Origin: Nonomuraea maritima
GTDB taxonomy: Bacteria; Actinomycetota; Actinomycetes; Streptosporangiales; Streptosporangiaceae
Reading direction: 5' to 3'
Assembly (NCBI RefSeq): GCF_900100395.1
Contig: NZ_FNFB01000004.1
Span: 310,001-374,000, forward strand
Length of the DNA: 64,000 nucleotides
This document shows positions 1 through 8,446 of this stretch, piece by piece. Within the stretch, counting starts at the first letter, position 1, and every line of letters begins with the position of its first letter. The translations under genes were made by a program, and so were the position numbers. Below the pieces are notes generated by a model. It did no database searches, was not told where the DNA came from, and was given only the letters and a program-made list of their open reading frames with translations.

Positions 1-1128
1 GGGACGCGCCGACGCCGTGCGGTGGCCCGGCATGCTGAGTCGTCCTGACTTCGAACGGCGGCCCATCCCCATGCGTTCCATGAGGGAGCGGCGCCGCGCC
101 TTCATGGGCATGAGGCGCGCCATCAGGCCGGACAGCGTGCCGGTCCGCTGGCGGGCCATCGGGAAGCGGCCCATCAGCCGGCGGCCCATCGACATGCGGG
201 GCCTGATGCCCATCCGCTCCATCATCGGACGCCCGGTCCGCCGGCGAGGAGCCTTGCTCGCCGCACCGTGCATGCTGAGCCGGGGAATCGGGGTGGCCGC
301 GCCACCCATCCTCATCCGGGGAACCCTGGTGGCCGCGCCGTGCGTGCGCACCCGAGGAGCCTTGGTCGTCGTGCCGCCCATCCGAGAAGTCCCCCCACCT
401 CGCATCCGCAGCCGAGGAACCTGGGTCGAGGCGCCGCCCATCCGCAGACCAGGAGCTCTGGTGGACGCGCCACCCATCCGCAGGCGGGGGGTCTTGGTCG
501 CGTGGCGGTTCGACAGCATGCGACGCACCACGACGGCGGTCACCGCGCCAACCACGAGGAGCATCACCGGACGCTTCCCGCCGCCGACCTGGCCGGGCGT
601 GCCCTCGCGCACCCTGTCCGCCACCTTGGAGGCCCTGCCTCTGACGGTCTCGGCCGCGTCGTGGGCCTTGCTCCTGGCCATGTCCCTGGCCATGCCGGCG
701 GCGTGCCCCGCCCTGGCCTTCACGTCCGTCTTGGCCGCCAGGGCGCTGACGGTCTCACCCAGCTCCCTGCGGGTCTCCTCGATATCCCTGCGCACGTCGT
801 CCTCCTCGTCGTCGGTGTGGTCGTGTCCCCTGCTTCGCCGTCCCTTGGGGCCGTTGCCGCGCGTCCTCGTTCTGGTCCCCTCCAGGGACTCCTCCTCGGG
901 ACGCCGGCTCTCCACGGCCTCCGTCCGCTCGTCCGGAATGGGGGGCTGTGGAACGAAGGTCTCGTGGGCCTTCTGGGCGGCCTCGAACCGGCGCGCGTTC
1001 TCGGCCGCGCCCGGCCTTGTCGGGGGGACGTTGATCGACTCACGCTCGGTCGGCGTGCCCACGGTCGCTCGGCGGGCCCCGAGGTTGCCGGCGTGCTGGT
1101 CACTGCGACCGGGGTCGGTCTCGCTCAT
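1..1128 (-). CDS. DUF3618-like membrane protein with Arg/Met-rich repeat tail (3' end outside window)
   Basis: The frame opens at ATG 1128 and is still open at base 1, so 376 codons are visible and the C-terminus is missing. Residues about 1-110 are polar and disordered. Residues 112-130 (RRDIEETRRELGETVSALA) match the DUF3618 signature. One membrane segment lies at about 187-201. After it, residues 214-294 are about seven copies of a 12-residue unit resembling PRLRMGGASTRA, followed by a tail rich in Arg, Met and Gly. The start overlaps the upstream stop as ATGA, so it is translationally coupled to the holin-like gene. DUF3618 proteins are small actinobacterial envelope proteins of unknown function that usually sit beside holin-like genes. 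The repeat tail is not part of that family as I know it, and its role is unknown. Confidence 0.75.
   Translation of the reverse strand, partial: MSETDPGRSDQHAGNLGARRATVGTPTERESINVPPTRPGAAENARRFEAAQKAHETFVPQPPIPDERTEAVESRRPEEESLEGTRTRTRGNGPKGRRSRGHDHTDDEEDDVRRDIEETRRELGETVSALAAKTDVKARAGHAAGMARDMARSKAHDAAETVRGRASKVADRVREGTPGQVGGGKRPVMLLVVGAVTAVVVRRMLSNRHATKTPRLRMGGASTRAPGLRMGGASTQVPRLRMRGGGTSRMGGTTTKAPRVRTHGAATRVPRMRMGGAATPIPRLSMHGAASKAPRRRTGRPMMERMGIRPRMSMGRRLMGRFPMARQRTGTLSGLMARLMPMKARRRSLMERMGMGRRSKSGRLSMPGHRTASARP
247..489 (-). repeat. 36-bp coding tandem repeat in the DUF3618 gene tail
   Basis: About seven imperfect 36-bp units encode a P-R-[LVM]-R-M-G-G-A-[ST]-T-x-x motif. The units differ at single codons and one is shortened, so the array is old enough to have diverged but keeps frame, charge and Met content. 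Confidence 0.7.
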
Positions 1129-1505
1129 CGGCGTGCCTTCTCCTTGACCATGTCGATGTCGGCCCTGACGCTCGCGATGGTCTCCGAAGGAACCGGCGGG
1201 CCGACGCGTTTGACCTGCTTCTTCCCGGTCAGCCCGAGCAACGCGGCCGCGATGAACAGCACGACCGCCACGATGGCGGCGGCCAGCCACCCCGGCATGA
1301 CCAGAGCGAGGAGCATGACGACGGCCGCCACGAGGGTCGCGCCGCCGAAGAACGCGGCCATTCCCGCCGCGCCGACCAGGCCGGCGCCGACTCCCGCTCG
1401 CTTGCCCTTCTGCGTGAGCTCCAGCCGGGCGAGACGGAGCTCGTCCCGCACGAGCCGGGAAACCTGCTCGGAGAGATCGTTGACCAGCTTGTGGGTGTCG
1501 TTCAC
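1125..1505 (-). CDS. Phage-holin-superfamily (Holin-X-like) membrane protein
   Basis: This 126-residue protein has a charged N-terminal helix (LVNDLSEQVSRLVRDELRLA) and then hydrophobic segments at about residues 38-65 and 70-95, ending in a charged tail. This is the layout of the actinobacterial putative holin superfamily III (Holin-X/DUF1469), small envelope proteins that are widespread and not necessarily phage-derived. The GTG at 1505 is chosen because GGAGGAG lies 6 bases upstream and homologous N-termini begin close to this point. It overlaps the DUF3618-like gene by 4 bp, forming a two-gene operon. There are no phage genes nearby, so a lytic role is unlikely; a membrane or stress-related role is inference. 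Confidence 0.75.
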   Translation of the reverse strand: MNDTHKLVNDLSEQVSRLVRDELRLARLELTQKGKRAGVGAGLVGAAGMAAFFGGATLVAAVVMLLALVMPGWLAAAIVAVVLFIAAALLGLTGKKQVKRVGPPVPSETIASVRADIDMVKEKARR

Positions 1506-1530
1506 CGTTCGCCTCCTCCACTGGGGAAGG

Positions 1531-1560
1531 CGACTACCCACGGGGCGGAGGTTCTATCAA
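1531..1560 (-). promoter_or_regulatory. Candidate promoter of the holin/DUF3618 operon
   Basis: Reading leftwards, TTGATA (1560-1555) and TAGTCG (1536-1531) are 18 bases apart and would start transcription about 20 bases before the GTG at 1505. The rest of the 257-bp gap to the MFS gene holds only a short GGAGCC/GGCTCC hairpin at 1693-1707. Confidence 0.35.
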
Positions 1561-1762
1561 CCCCCCACCTGCGGCGACCGCCGCTAGCGCCGCGCCGGCC
1601 CGCCGAGGAACGACAGCAGTGCGTCCTCGCCGGTCTCACACCAGCCGGCGGGCTGCTCCGGCTTGCTCCACGGCGAGGGAAGCTCACACGAGGGAGCCTG
1701 CGGCTCCGGCCGCTCACACCACGATCCGGGAGGATTCATACCTTTCACCCTACCCATCGGGG

Positions 1763-3337
1763 TCAACGAGCGGCGGCGCTCTCCGCGGCCGGCCGGTCGT
1801 CGGCATGCAGGGGTGCGGTGTTCCTCGGGCCGCGTACGGCGACGTGGAGGAGCAGTGCCGCCATGACGGCGGCGCCGATCCACATGGCCTGCTGCCAGCC
1901 GTCGACGAAGGAGTGCTGCGCGGCGAGGATCAGGTCCGGGGCGTGCCCGCCGGCGGCGGGTGCGGCCTCGATGGCGTTGGCGATGCCCTCGCGGGCGGTG
2001 TCCGCGGCCCCGTGAGGGATGTTGTCGAGTTCGCCGTCGATGGCGCTGCGGTAGCCGTCGGCCAGGAGCGCGCCGAGCATGGCGACGCCCAGAGCGGTGC
2101 CGAACTCACGGGTGACGTCGTTGAGGGCGGAGGCGACGCCCTGCTGGGCGTGGGGCAGTGAGCCGGTGATGGCCTCGGTGGAGGGCGTCATCGACAGACC
2201 CATGCCGGCGCCCATGGCGAGCATGCCGGCCAGGACGGACGGATAGCCCCCGTCGACGGACACGAGCAGCGCCATCAGCACCAGGCCGAGGGCGGCCAGG
2301 GCGACGCCCACGGTCATGGTGGAGCGGGCGCCGATCCTGGCGGCCAGCTTCGGGGCCAGGCCCGAGGTCGTCATCATCACGACGGCCATGGGCATCATCG
2401 CCAGGGTCGACAACAGTCCGGACCAGCCGAGCACGGCCTGGAAGAACGGGAAGAGGACGACGGCGATACCGGCCTGGACGCCGAAGACGACGAGGAGGGT
2501 GATCGAGCCGGAGGCCAGGCCGCGCTCACGGAAAAGGCGTACATCCAGGAGGGACGCGTCGCGACGGCGGAGCTCCCAGAGCACGAAGGCGAGGGCGGCG
2601 ACGACGCCGGCGGCCAGGCTGATCAACGTGACGGGGGCGGTCCAACCGCGTTCGGGGCCTTCCTGCAGGACGAAGATGAGACCGATCACGGCGATGGCGG
2701 AGAGCAGCGCACCGACGGTGTCGAAGGAGTGTGTGGCGCGTTCGCGGGAGTTGGGCACCGACTTCACTGTCATCACCAGCGCTGCGACGACCAGCACCAT
2801 GGGCAGCACGAACAGCCGGCGCCAGTCGGCGACGTCGACCAGCAGGGCGGAGAGGAACATCCCCAGGATGCCGCCGCCTCCGGCGACACCCGTCCACACT
2901 CCGATCGCCTTCCCGCGCTCCTGCTCGGGGAAGGTGGAGGTGATGACGGCGAGGGTGACCGGCATGATCATCGCGGCGCCGGCGCCGGCCGCCACCCGGG
3001 CGGCGATCATCACCCCGGCCGACGGGGCCAGCCCCGCGACGACGCCGGCGGCGCCGAAGACGACGAGTCCAGTGATCAGCATGGGCTTGCGACCCAGCCG
3101 GTCACCGATCGCGCCGAACGGCAGCAGCAGCGCGGCCAGGGCGAGGGTGTAGACGTTGATGATCCACAGGACGGTGGTCTGCGAGGCGCCGAACTCGACG
3201 GCCATGTGGGTCTGGGCGACGTTCAGCCCGGACACCGAGGCGATGACGGCCATCAGCGCGATCGAGACGGTGATCAGGATCGCGCGCAGCTGACGCGCGT
3301 CCGGCGCGGTCGCCTGAGGAGGCCTATGGGTGGTCAT
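1763..3337 (-). CDS. DHA2-type MFS drug efflux transporter
   Basis: This 524-residue inner-membrane protein has about 14 hydrophobic segments, the size and topology of the 14-TM drug:H+ antiporter (DHA2/EmrB-QacA) family. The loop between TM2 and TM3 has the MFS motif A, GAIGDRLGRKPML. A motif C-like GxxxGPxxGG equivalent is seen as TGVAGGGGILGMFLSALLV, but degenerate. The ATG at 3337 is preferred because GGAAGG precedes it; a longer frame begins upstream without support. It is divergent from an XRE-cupin regulator, a common arrangement for efflux pumps controlled by a neighbouring regulator. The substrate cannot be read from sequence. Confidence 0.88.
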   Translation of the reverse strand: MTTHRPPQATAPDARQLRAILITVSIALMAVIASVSGLNVAQTHMAVEFGASQTTVLWIINVYTLALAALLLPFGAIGDRLGRKPMLITGLVVFGAAGVVAGLAPSAGVMIAARVAAGAGAAMIMPVTLAVITSTFPEQERGKAIGVWTGVAGGGGILGMFLSALLVDVADWRRLFVLPMVLVVAALVMTVKSVPNSRERATHSFDTVGALLSAIAVIGLIFVLQEGPERGWTAPVTLISLAAGVVAALAFVLWELRRRDASLLDVRLFRERGLASGSITLLVVFGVQAGIAVVLFPFFQAVLGWSGLLSTLAMMPMAVVMMTTSGLAPKLAARIGARSTMTVGVALAALGLVLMALLVSVDGGYPSVLAGMLAMGAGMGLSMTPSTEAITGSLPHAQQGVASALNDVTREFGTALGVAMLGALLADGYRSAIDGELDNIPHGAADTAREGIANAIEAAPAAGGHAPDLILAAQHSFVDGWQQAMWIGAAVMAALLLHVAVRGPRNTAPLHADDRPAAESAAAR

Positions 3338-3590
3338 GGTTTCCTTCCGTAAAGGGCGTGCGGGATCAGCGCCGGGACAGGCGCCAGGCCGGTGGGACAG
3401 GGACGTGCTCACCCGCGCGGACCGCTGGATGACGGTCGCGCGGATCCTCAACTGAGCGGCGTACGCGTCAGCCGGTGTTCTCCTGTGCGGGGGCGAGCAG
3501 ATGTGAGCACCGGCTGCGGCGCCGACCTGGGCGGTGAGGTCGAGGCGGGCCGTCTGTAGGCGACGGTAAGCCTTGCTTGCATCACGGGCA

Positions 3591-3613
3591 TACCATCTTG
3601 CTCATGACGCAAG
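3591..3613 (+). promoter_or_regulatory. Leaderless -10 box and inverted repeat over the XRE start codon
   Basis: TACCAT at 3591-3596 lies 7 bases before the ATG at 3604. CTTGC (3597-3601) and GCAAG (3609-3613) form an inverted repeat with a 7-base spacer centred on the start codon. Another CTTGC is at 3572-3576. This would suit autorepression by the encoded XRE protein. Confidence 0.4.
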
Positions 3614-4209
3614 AAGATGAACAGCTGGACAGCCTCGTACGCAAACGGATCCGCGCGCTGCGCGTCGCGCAGGGCTGGTCGCTGGAGGAGCTGGCCGCCC
3701 GCGCCAACCTCAGCCAGTCGTCACTGAGCCGCATCGAGAACGGTCAGCGCCGCCTTGCCCTGGACCAGCTGGTCACCCTCGCCCGCGCCCTGGACACCAC
3801 CTTGGACCAGCTCGTGGAGAGCGCCGCCGACGACATCGTCATCAGCCCGATGATCGACGCCGCCCACGGGTCGATGCGCTGGCCCATCAAGGGCGACCCC
3901 GGTATGAGCGTGATGCGTCAGCGCATGACCGGCCCGCCGCCCGACAACCCCTCGAAGATGCGCGCCCACCCCGGCCGCGAATGGCTGGTGGTGCTGTCGG
4001 GCACCGCCGTCCTCCTGCTCGGCCACCGGCGCTTTCGCATCGAGACCAACCAGGCCGCGGAGTTCCCCACGATGATGCCGCACGCCATCGGCGCCGAGCG
4101 CGGGCCCTGCGAGATCCTGGGCATCTTCGACCGCGACGCCCGCCGCGGCCACCAGAAGGAGGCGGGTGCCGAAGCCGACGGCGAAGGCGCACAGGGCCCG
4201 GACGCATAG
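3604..4209 (+). CDS. XRE-family regulator with C-terminal cupin domain
   Basis: The 201-residue protein has a Cro/C1-type helix-turn-helix at about residues 15-65 (the recognition region reads LSQSSLSRIENGQRRL) and a small cupin-like beta domain at about 95-185 containing HPGREWLVVLSGTAVLLLG. This two-domain class senses a small ligand through the cupin and controls adjacent metabolic or efflux genes. The ATG at 3604 is chosen over a TTG 27 bases upstream because a -10 hexamer lies just before it and the protein then starts like its family. It is divergent from the MFS pump, which it probably regulates; the ligand is unknown. Confidence 0.85.
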   Translation: MTQEDEQLDSLVRKRIRALRVAQGWSLEELAARANLSQSSLSRIENGQRRLALDQLVTLARALDTTLDQLVESAADDIVISPMIDAAHGSMRWPIKGDPGMSVMRQRMTGPPPDNPSKMRAHPGREWLVVLSGTAVLLLGHRRFRIETNQAAEFPTMMPHAIGAERGPCEILGIFDRDARRGHQKEAGAEADGEGAQGPDA

Positions 4210-4292
4210 GGGGCCACAGGTGGCGATATTGCGATCCGGGCAGCACACCGAGCCAATGTCTTGCGTATCCGGCAAGCAGTCGTGCGGCATGC

Positions 4293-4316
4293 GCATCACC
4301 GTGCTTACGGTGATGC
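4293..4316. promoter_or_regulatory. Perfect 10-bp inverted repeat spanning the methyltransferase -10 box
   Basis: GCATCACCGT (4293-4302) and ACGGTGATGC (4307-4316) are perfect inverted arms around a 4-base loop. The right arm contains TACGGT (4306-4311, first T in the loop), a -10-like hexamer 6 bases before the ATG at 4318. A protein bound here would block RNA polymerase directly. Confidence 0.6.
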
Positions 4317-4317
4317 C

Positions 4318-5211
4318 ATGTCACGAACACACCAGCACACCCCTCACCACGGCCAAAGCGGCCACCACCCCGGCCACCACCCCGGCCACCACGACGACGA
4401 CGGCGACGGCGGTCAGGCGGAGATCCTCGAGCTGGACGCCGAGGTGCTCGCCGAGCACATGGCCTCCATCACCGCCTGGCTGCCACTGAAGAGCGAGCCG
4501 CACCAGATCGTCGACCTGGGCAGCGGCACCGGCGCGGGAACCTTCGCGCTCCTGCGACGCTTCCCCGACGCGCACGTCACCGCCGTCGACACCTCCGTCG
4601 GGCACCTCCGGCTCCTGCGCGAGAAGGCATGCGCTCGCGGTGTCGACAGCCGCGTACGGACCGTGCAGGCCGACCTCGACACCGACCGCTGGCCCGACCT
4701 GGGCACGCCGGACCTGGTGTGGGCCTCGGCGTCGATGCACCACATGTCCGACCCCGTCCGCGCCCTGCGGAACGTCCGCGAACTGCTGGCCCCCGGCGGC
4801 CTGTTCGCCGTCGTAGAGCTCGCGGGCTTCCCCCGCTTCCTGCCTGCCGACGCCCCGGAGAACCGGCCCGGCCTCGAGGAGCGCGCCCACGCCGCGGCGG
4901 ACGACTTCCACGCCCAGCACGTTCCGCACCGCGGTGCCGACTGGGGGCCGATGCTGGCAGCCGCCGGCTTCACCGTCGAGGACGAGCGCACCATCACGGT
5001 CGACATCCATGGTGGGCGCGACGAAGCGGTCGGCCGCTACGCCTACGCGGGCCTGCAGCGCATCCGCGGCGTCGCCGCCCCCGCACTCAGCCAGGAAGAC
5101 CTCGCGGCACTCGACGACCTCCTGGACACCGACAGCCCGAACGCCCTTCTGCGCCGCGATGATCTCGCCGTACGCACCGAGCGCACCGTCTGGGCGGCCC
5201 GCCGCCCCTGA
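4318..5211 (+). CDS. SAM-dependent class I methyltransferase with His-rich N-terminus
   Basis: The 297-residue protein has a SAM-binding Rossmann fold: motif I VDLGSGTGAGTFALL at about residues 64-78, the acidic ribose-binding Asp in HVTAVDTS, and a motif resembling DLVWASASMHHM followed by the post-motif region LAPGGLFAVVEL. Its first 30 residues contain about ten histidines in HH and HHPGHHPGHH runs followed by Asp residues, unusual for the family and suggestive of metal binding. The ATG at 4318 is used because a -10 box lies 6 bases upstream within a perfect palindrome. The substrate is unknown. Arsenite or mercury methyltransferases were considered, but no conserved Cys set is present. 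Confidence 0.8.
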   Translation: MSRTHQHTPHHGQSGHHPGHHPGHHDDDGDGGQAEILELDAEVLAEHMASITAWLPLKSEPHQIVDLGSGTGAGTFALLRRFPDAHVTAVDTSVGHLRLLREKACARGVDSRVRTVQADLDTDRWPDLGTPDLVWASASMHHMSDPVRALRNVRELLAPGGLFAVVELAGFPRFLPADAPENRPGLEERAHAAADDFHAQHVPHRGADWGPMLAAAGFTVEDERTITVDIHGGRDEAVGRYAYAGLQRIRGVAAPALSQEDLAALDDLLDTDSPNALLRRDDLAVRTERTVWAARRP

Positions 5212-5269
5212 CGCCAGGCCCCTATGCGCGGCCCCGGGCGATCGGGGTCGTCGATCAGTCCGGTACGGG

Positions 5270-5275
5270 TAGCCT
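5270..5275 (+). promoter_or_regulatory. Candidate -10 box of the SNF2 gene
   Basis: TAGCCT ends 6 bases before the GTG at 5282, with no Shine-Dalgarno sequence, consistent with a leaderless transcript. Confidence 0.35.
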
Positions 5276-5281
5276 GCGGGG

Positions 5282-8200
5282 GTGCTGGTACACGGGGTGT
5301 GGACGGAGGACGGGCTCGCCTTCTGGGCCGAAGTCAGCGGCCCCTCACCAACCACCCGGAACACCCCCGGCCCGACAGCGATCACGCGATTCCCGGAACT
5401 GCCGTCCTCCGAAGAAAGCCCTGAGCGGGCGACCGCCGAGGAGGGTCCGGAGTCCACGGCCCTCGGGACAAGGCCGGGGCCGGCGGCTTTCGAGGAGGGG
5501 GCGGAGAAGGCGGCCGTCCGGAGAGAGGTGAAACCGGCGGCTGGGAAGCGGGCCGGAAGGGCCGGCCGTTCGGTGCCTGTGCATCCGTTCGCGGTCGACG
5601 CGGCGGAGGTCGCGGCGGTGCTCGGACTCGACGACGCGCCGGCGCGCGAGCTGGAGCTGCTGCTGCCCGGATCTCCTCGGCAGCCTGTGCCCTCGCCGGA
5701 GACCGGGCGGGCCGCCGACACCACCCGGCCGCGGCTGCGGCCGTGGCGGGTGCCGGCCGTGGTGGTAGCGCCCGTGGCGGCGCTGACCGTCCCTGCCGCG
5801 CACCCGGGCACCGCGACGATGCGCCACTGGGCCGCCGTCTCCGCCTTCGCCCACGACCTGGTACGCCGGGGCCGCGTCGTCCCGCAGCTCGTCCCCGCTC
5901 TGCCGCCCGCGCCGACGGAGCGCGGGGCGGGCATGTGGGCGGTGTGGCGGCCGGTGGTCACGGGGGTCGATGCCGCGTACTTCAGGGAGTTGGCGCTCGC
6001 CATGCCGCCTGCCTGCCGGGCCTGCGGTGGCGAGCGCCCCTCGGGCGAGGTGCTGCGCGCGGCGTTGGAGGCGTTCGCCGACGCCTACGTCCGCCGGACG
6101 CTGACCGAGCCGTTGGTCGCACGGCCCCGCACGACGGCCGACCGCTGGCTCGCGGCGCTCACCGGCGACGCCCCCGCCTGTCCCGACGTGCCGGAGCTGC
6201 GCCGGCAGCTCGAGGAGTGGTACGCCGCGGTGGCCGCCTCCGAGGGGGCGACCCGGCTGTGCCTGCGGCTGCTCGAACCCACCGACACCGACGCCGACGC
6301 CGACGCCGACTCCGACTCCGGGGGCGACGGCTGGCGGGTCGAGTTGGCGTTGCAGGCCGCTGACGATCCCAGCCTGTACGTGCCCGCCGCCACCATCTGG
6401 AGCGGTGAAGCGCCGGCGGTGCTGCCGGGCAGCCCCGAACGCGACCTGCTGGCCGGGCTGGGGCGGGCGGTGCGGCTGTACCCGGAGCTCGACCGGGCCC
6501 TGCGCACCGCGCGGCCGAGCGAGCTGACGCTCGACACCGCGGGCGCGTTCGCGTTCCTGCGTCAGTCCGCACCGCTGCTGCAGGCGGCCGGGTTCGGGGT
6601 GCAGCTGCCGCGCTGGGCCGGGCGTACGCGGCTGGGCCTGAAACTCACCACCCGGACGAGGACTCAGTCGCAGGCGGCGGCGAGCCAGGGCTTCGGCCTG
6701 CGCGAGCTGGTCGATTTCCGGGTCGACCTGGCGGTGGGCGACGAGACGATCAGCGAGGAGGAGCTGGCGGAGCTGGCCCGGCTGAAGGTCCCGCTGGTCC
6801 GGGTGCGCGGTCAGTGGGTCGAGCTGGAAGACCGGCAGCTCAAGGCGGCGCTGCGGGCGGTGGAGTCGGGCCGCGTGGGCCAGGCGGCCGCCGGCGACCT
6901 GCTGCGCGCCGTGGTCGGCTCCGGCGACGACGACGAGCTGCCGCTGCTGGAGGTCGACGCCGACGGCGTGCTCGGCGACCTGCTGTCCGGCCAGGCAGAA
7001 CGCCGCCTGACGCCGCTGCCCACACCCTCCGGCCTGGACGCGACGCTGCGGCCGTACCAGGAGCGGGGGCTGGCGTGGCTGAGCTTCCTGTCGGAGCTCG
7101 GGCTCGGCGGGGTGCTGGCCGACGACATGGGGCTGGGCAAGACGGTGACCACGCTGGCGCTGCTCGTCCACGAGCGGGCCGACGCGCCGACGCTGCTGGT
7201 GTGCCCGATGTCGCTGGTCGGCAACTGGCAGCGCGAGGCGGCGCGGTTCGCGCCGGGGCTGCGCGTGTACGTCCACCATGGCAGCGGGCGCGACGCCGCC
7301 GAGATCGAGCGCGCCGACCTGGTGATCACCACGTACGGCACCGCCCAGCGCGACCTCGAGACGCTGAGCCGGCACGCCTGGCGCAGGGTCGTGTGCGACG
7401 AGGCCCAGGCGATCAAGAACAGCGGCACCCTCCAGGCCAGGGCGGTCAGGTCGATCCAGGCCGGGACGAGGCTCGCGCTGACGGGCACCCCGGTCGAGAA
7501 CCACCTGGCCGAGCTGTGGTCGATCATGGAGTTCGCCAACCCGGGCCTGCTCGGGCCGCGCGCCCGGTTCCGGTCCCGCTTCCAGGAGCCGATCGAGGCC
7601 CGTCAGGACGAGCAGGCGGCCGCGGCCCTGCGCAGGGCGACGGGACCGTTCATCCTCCGCCGCGTCAAGACCGACAAGTCCGTGATCTCCGACCTGCCGG
7701 AGAAGCTGGAGATCAAGGAGTGGTGCCCGCTCACCCCCGAGCAGGCCACGCTCTACCAGGCGGTCGTGGACGACATGCTGGCGAAGATCGACAGCAGCGA
7801 GGGCATCGAGCGGCGCGGCCTGGTGCTCTCGGCCATGGCCCGGCTCAAGCAGGTCTGCAACCACCCCGCCCACCTGCTCAAGGACGGCTCCCGCCTGGCC
7901 GGAAGGTCCGGCAAGCTCGCCCGATTGGAGCAACTGTCCGAAGAAATCCTGGCAGAAGGCGAAAAAGCCCTACTTTTCACGCAGTATGCAGAGTTCGGGG
8001 CCATGCTCCAGCCCTACCTCGCCGAACGGCTCGACCGGCCGGTCCTCTGGCTGCACGGCGGCCTGCCCAAGAAGACCCGTGACCGCCTGGTCGACCGGTT
8101 CCAGAACGACCCCGAGCCCATGCTGTTCGTCCTGTCGCTCAAGGCCGCCGGGGTCGGGCTCAACCTCACCGCGGCGAGCCACGTCGTCCACGTCGACCGC

Positions 8201-8443
8201 TGGTGGAACCCCGCCGTCGAGGACCAGGCCACCGACCGCGCGTACCGGATCGGCCAGCGCAAGAACGTGCAGGTGCGCAAGCTCATCTGCGCCGGCACCC
8301 TGGAGGAGCGCGTCGACGAGATGATCGAACGCAAGAAGGCCCTGGCCGAGCGGGTCGTCGGCACCGGCGAGGAGTGGCTGACCGACCTGTCCACCGACGA
8401 GCTGCGTGAGGTCTTCCGGCTGACGGCCGAGGGGGTGCGCTGA
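5282..8443 (+). CDS. SNF2/Rad54-family DEAD-like helicase
   Basis: This 1053-residue protein has an SNF2-helicase-associated N-terminal region and a full SNF2 motor. Motif I ADDMGLGKT lies at about residue 615, motif II VVCDEAQAIKN (a DEAQ variant) at about 703, and GTPVENHLAELW follows. The C-terminal helicase half has LKAAGVGLNLT, HVDRWWNPAVEDQATDRAYRIGQ and a basic tail. These ATPases translocate on double-stranded DNA and remodel nucleoprotein. An acidic Asp/Ala run at about residues 339-350 is encoded by a GAC-GCC microsatellite near 6283-6325. The stop is 3 bases before the SWIM-protein gene, forming a conserved pair. DNA repair or defence are both possible; the target is not known. Confidence 0.9.
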   Translation: MLVHGVWTEDGLAFWAEVSGPSPTTRNTPGPTAITRFPELPSSEESPERATAEEGPESTALGTRPGPAAFEEGAEKAAVRREVKPAAGKRAGRAGRSVPVHPFAVDAAEVAAVLGLDDAPARELELLLPGSPRQPVPSPETGRAADTTRPRLRPWRVPAVVVAPVAALTVPAAHPGTATMRHWAAVSAFAHDLVRRGRVVPQLVPALPPAPTERGAGMWAVWRPVVTGVDAAYFRELALAMPPACRACGGERPSGEVLRAALEAFADAYVRRTLTEPLVARPRTTADRWLAALTGDAPACPDVPELRRQLEEWYAAVAASEGATRLCLRLLEPTDTDADADADSDSGGDGWRVELALQAADDPSLYVPAATIWSGEAPAVLPGSPERDLLAGLGRAVRLYPELDRALRTARPSELTLDTAGAFAFLRQSAPLLQAAGFGVQLPRWAGRTRLGLKLTTRTRTQSQAAASQGFGLRELVDFRVDLAVGDETISEEELAELARLKVPLVRVRGQWVELEDRQLKAALRAVESGRVGQAAAGDLLRAVVGSGDDDELPLLEVDADGVLGDLLSGQAERRLTPLPTPSGLDATLRPYQERGLAWLSFLSELGLGGVLADDMGLGKTVTTLALLVHERADAPTLLVCPMSLVGNWQREAARFAPGLRVYVHHGSGRDAAEIERADLVITTYGTAQRDLETLSRHAWRRVVCDEAQAIKNSGTLQARAVRSIQAGTRLALTGTPVENHLAELWSIMEFANPGLLGPRARFRSRFQEPIEARQDEQAAAALRRATGPFILRRVKTDKSVISDLPEKLEIKEWCPLTPEQATLYQAVVDDMLAKIDSSEGIERRGLVLSAMARLKQVCNHPAHLLKDGSRLAGRSGKLARLEQLSEEILAEGEKALLFTQYAEFGAMLQPYLAERLDRPVLWLHGGLPKKTRDRLVDRFQNDPEPMLFVLSLKAAGVGLNLTAASHVVHVDRWWNPAVEDQATDRAYRIGQRKNVQVRKLICAGTLEERVDEMIERKKALAERVVGTGEEWLTDLSTDELREVFRLTAEGVR

Positions 8444-8446
8444 GGC

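Noticed and set aside
1125..1505. Prophage lysis gene
   Set aside because: Although holin-like, there are no other phage genes and the family is common in actinobacterial chromosomes beside DUF3618 genes.
17..1587. Long plus-strand open frames opposite the DUF3618 and holin-like genes
   Set aside because: They are Arg/Pro/Ala-rich mirror images of the true minus-strand genes, with no ribosome-binding site or domain.
5345..7933. Long minus-strand frame opposite the SNF2 helicase
   Set aside because: Antisense shadow with no domain and no start signal.
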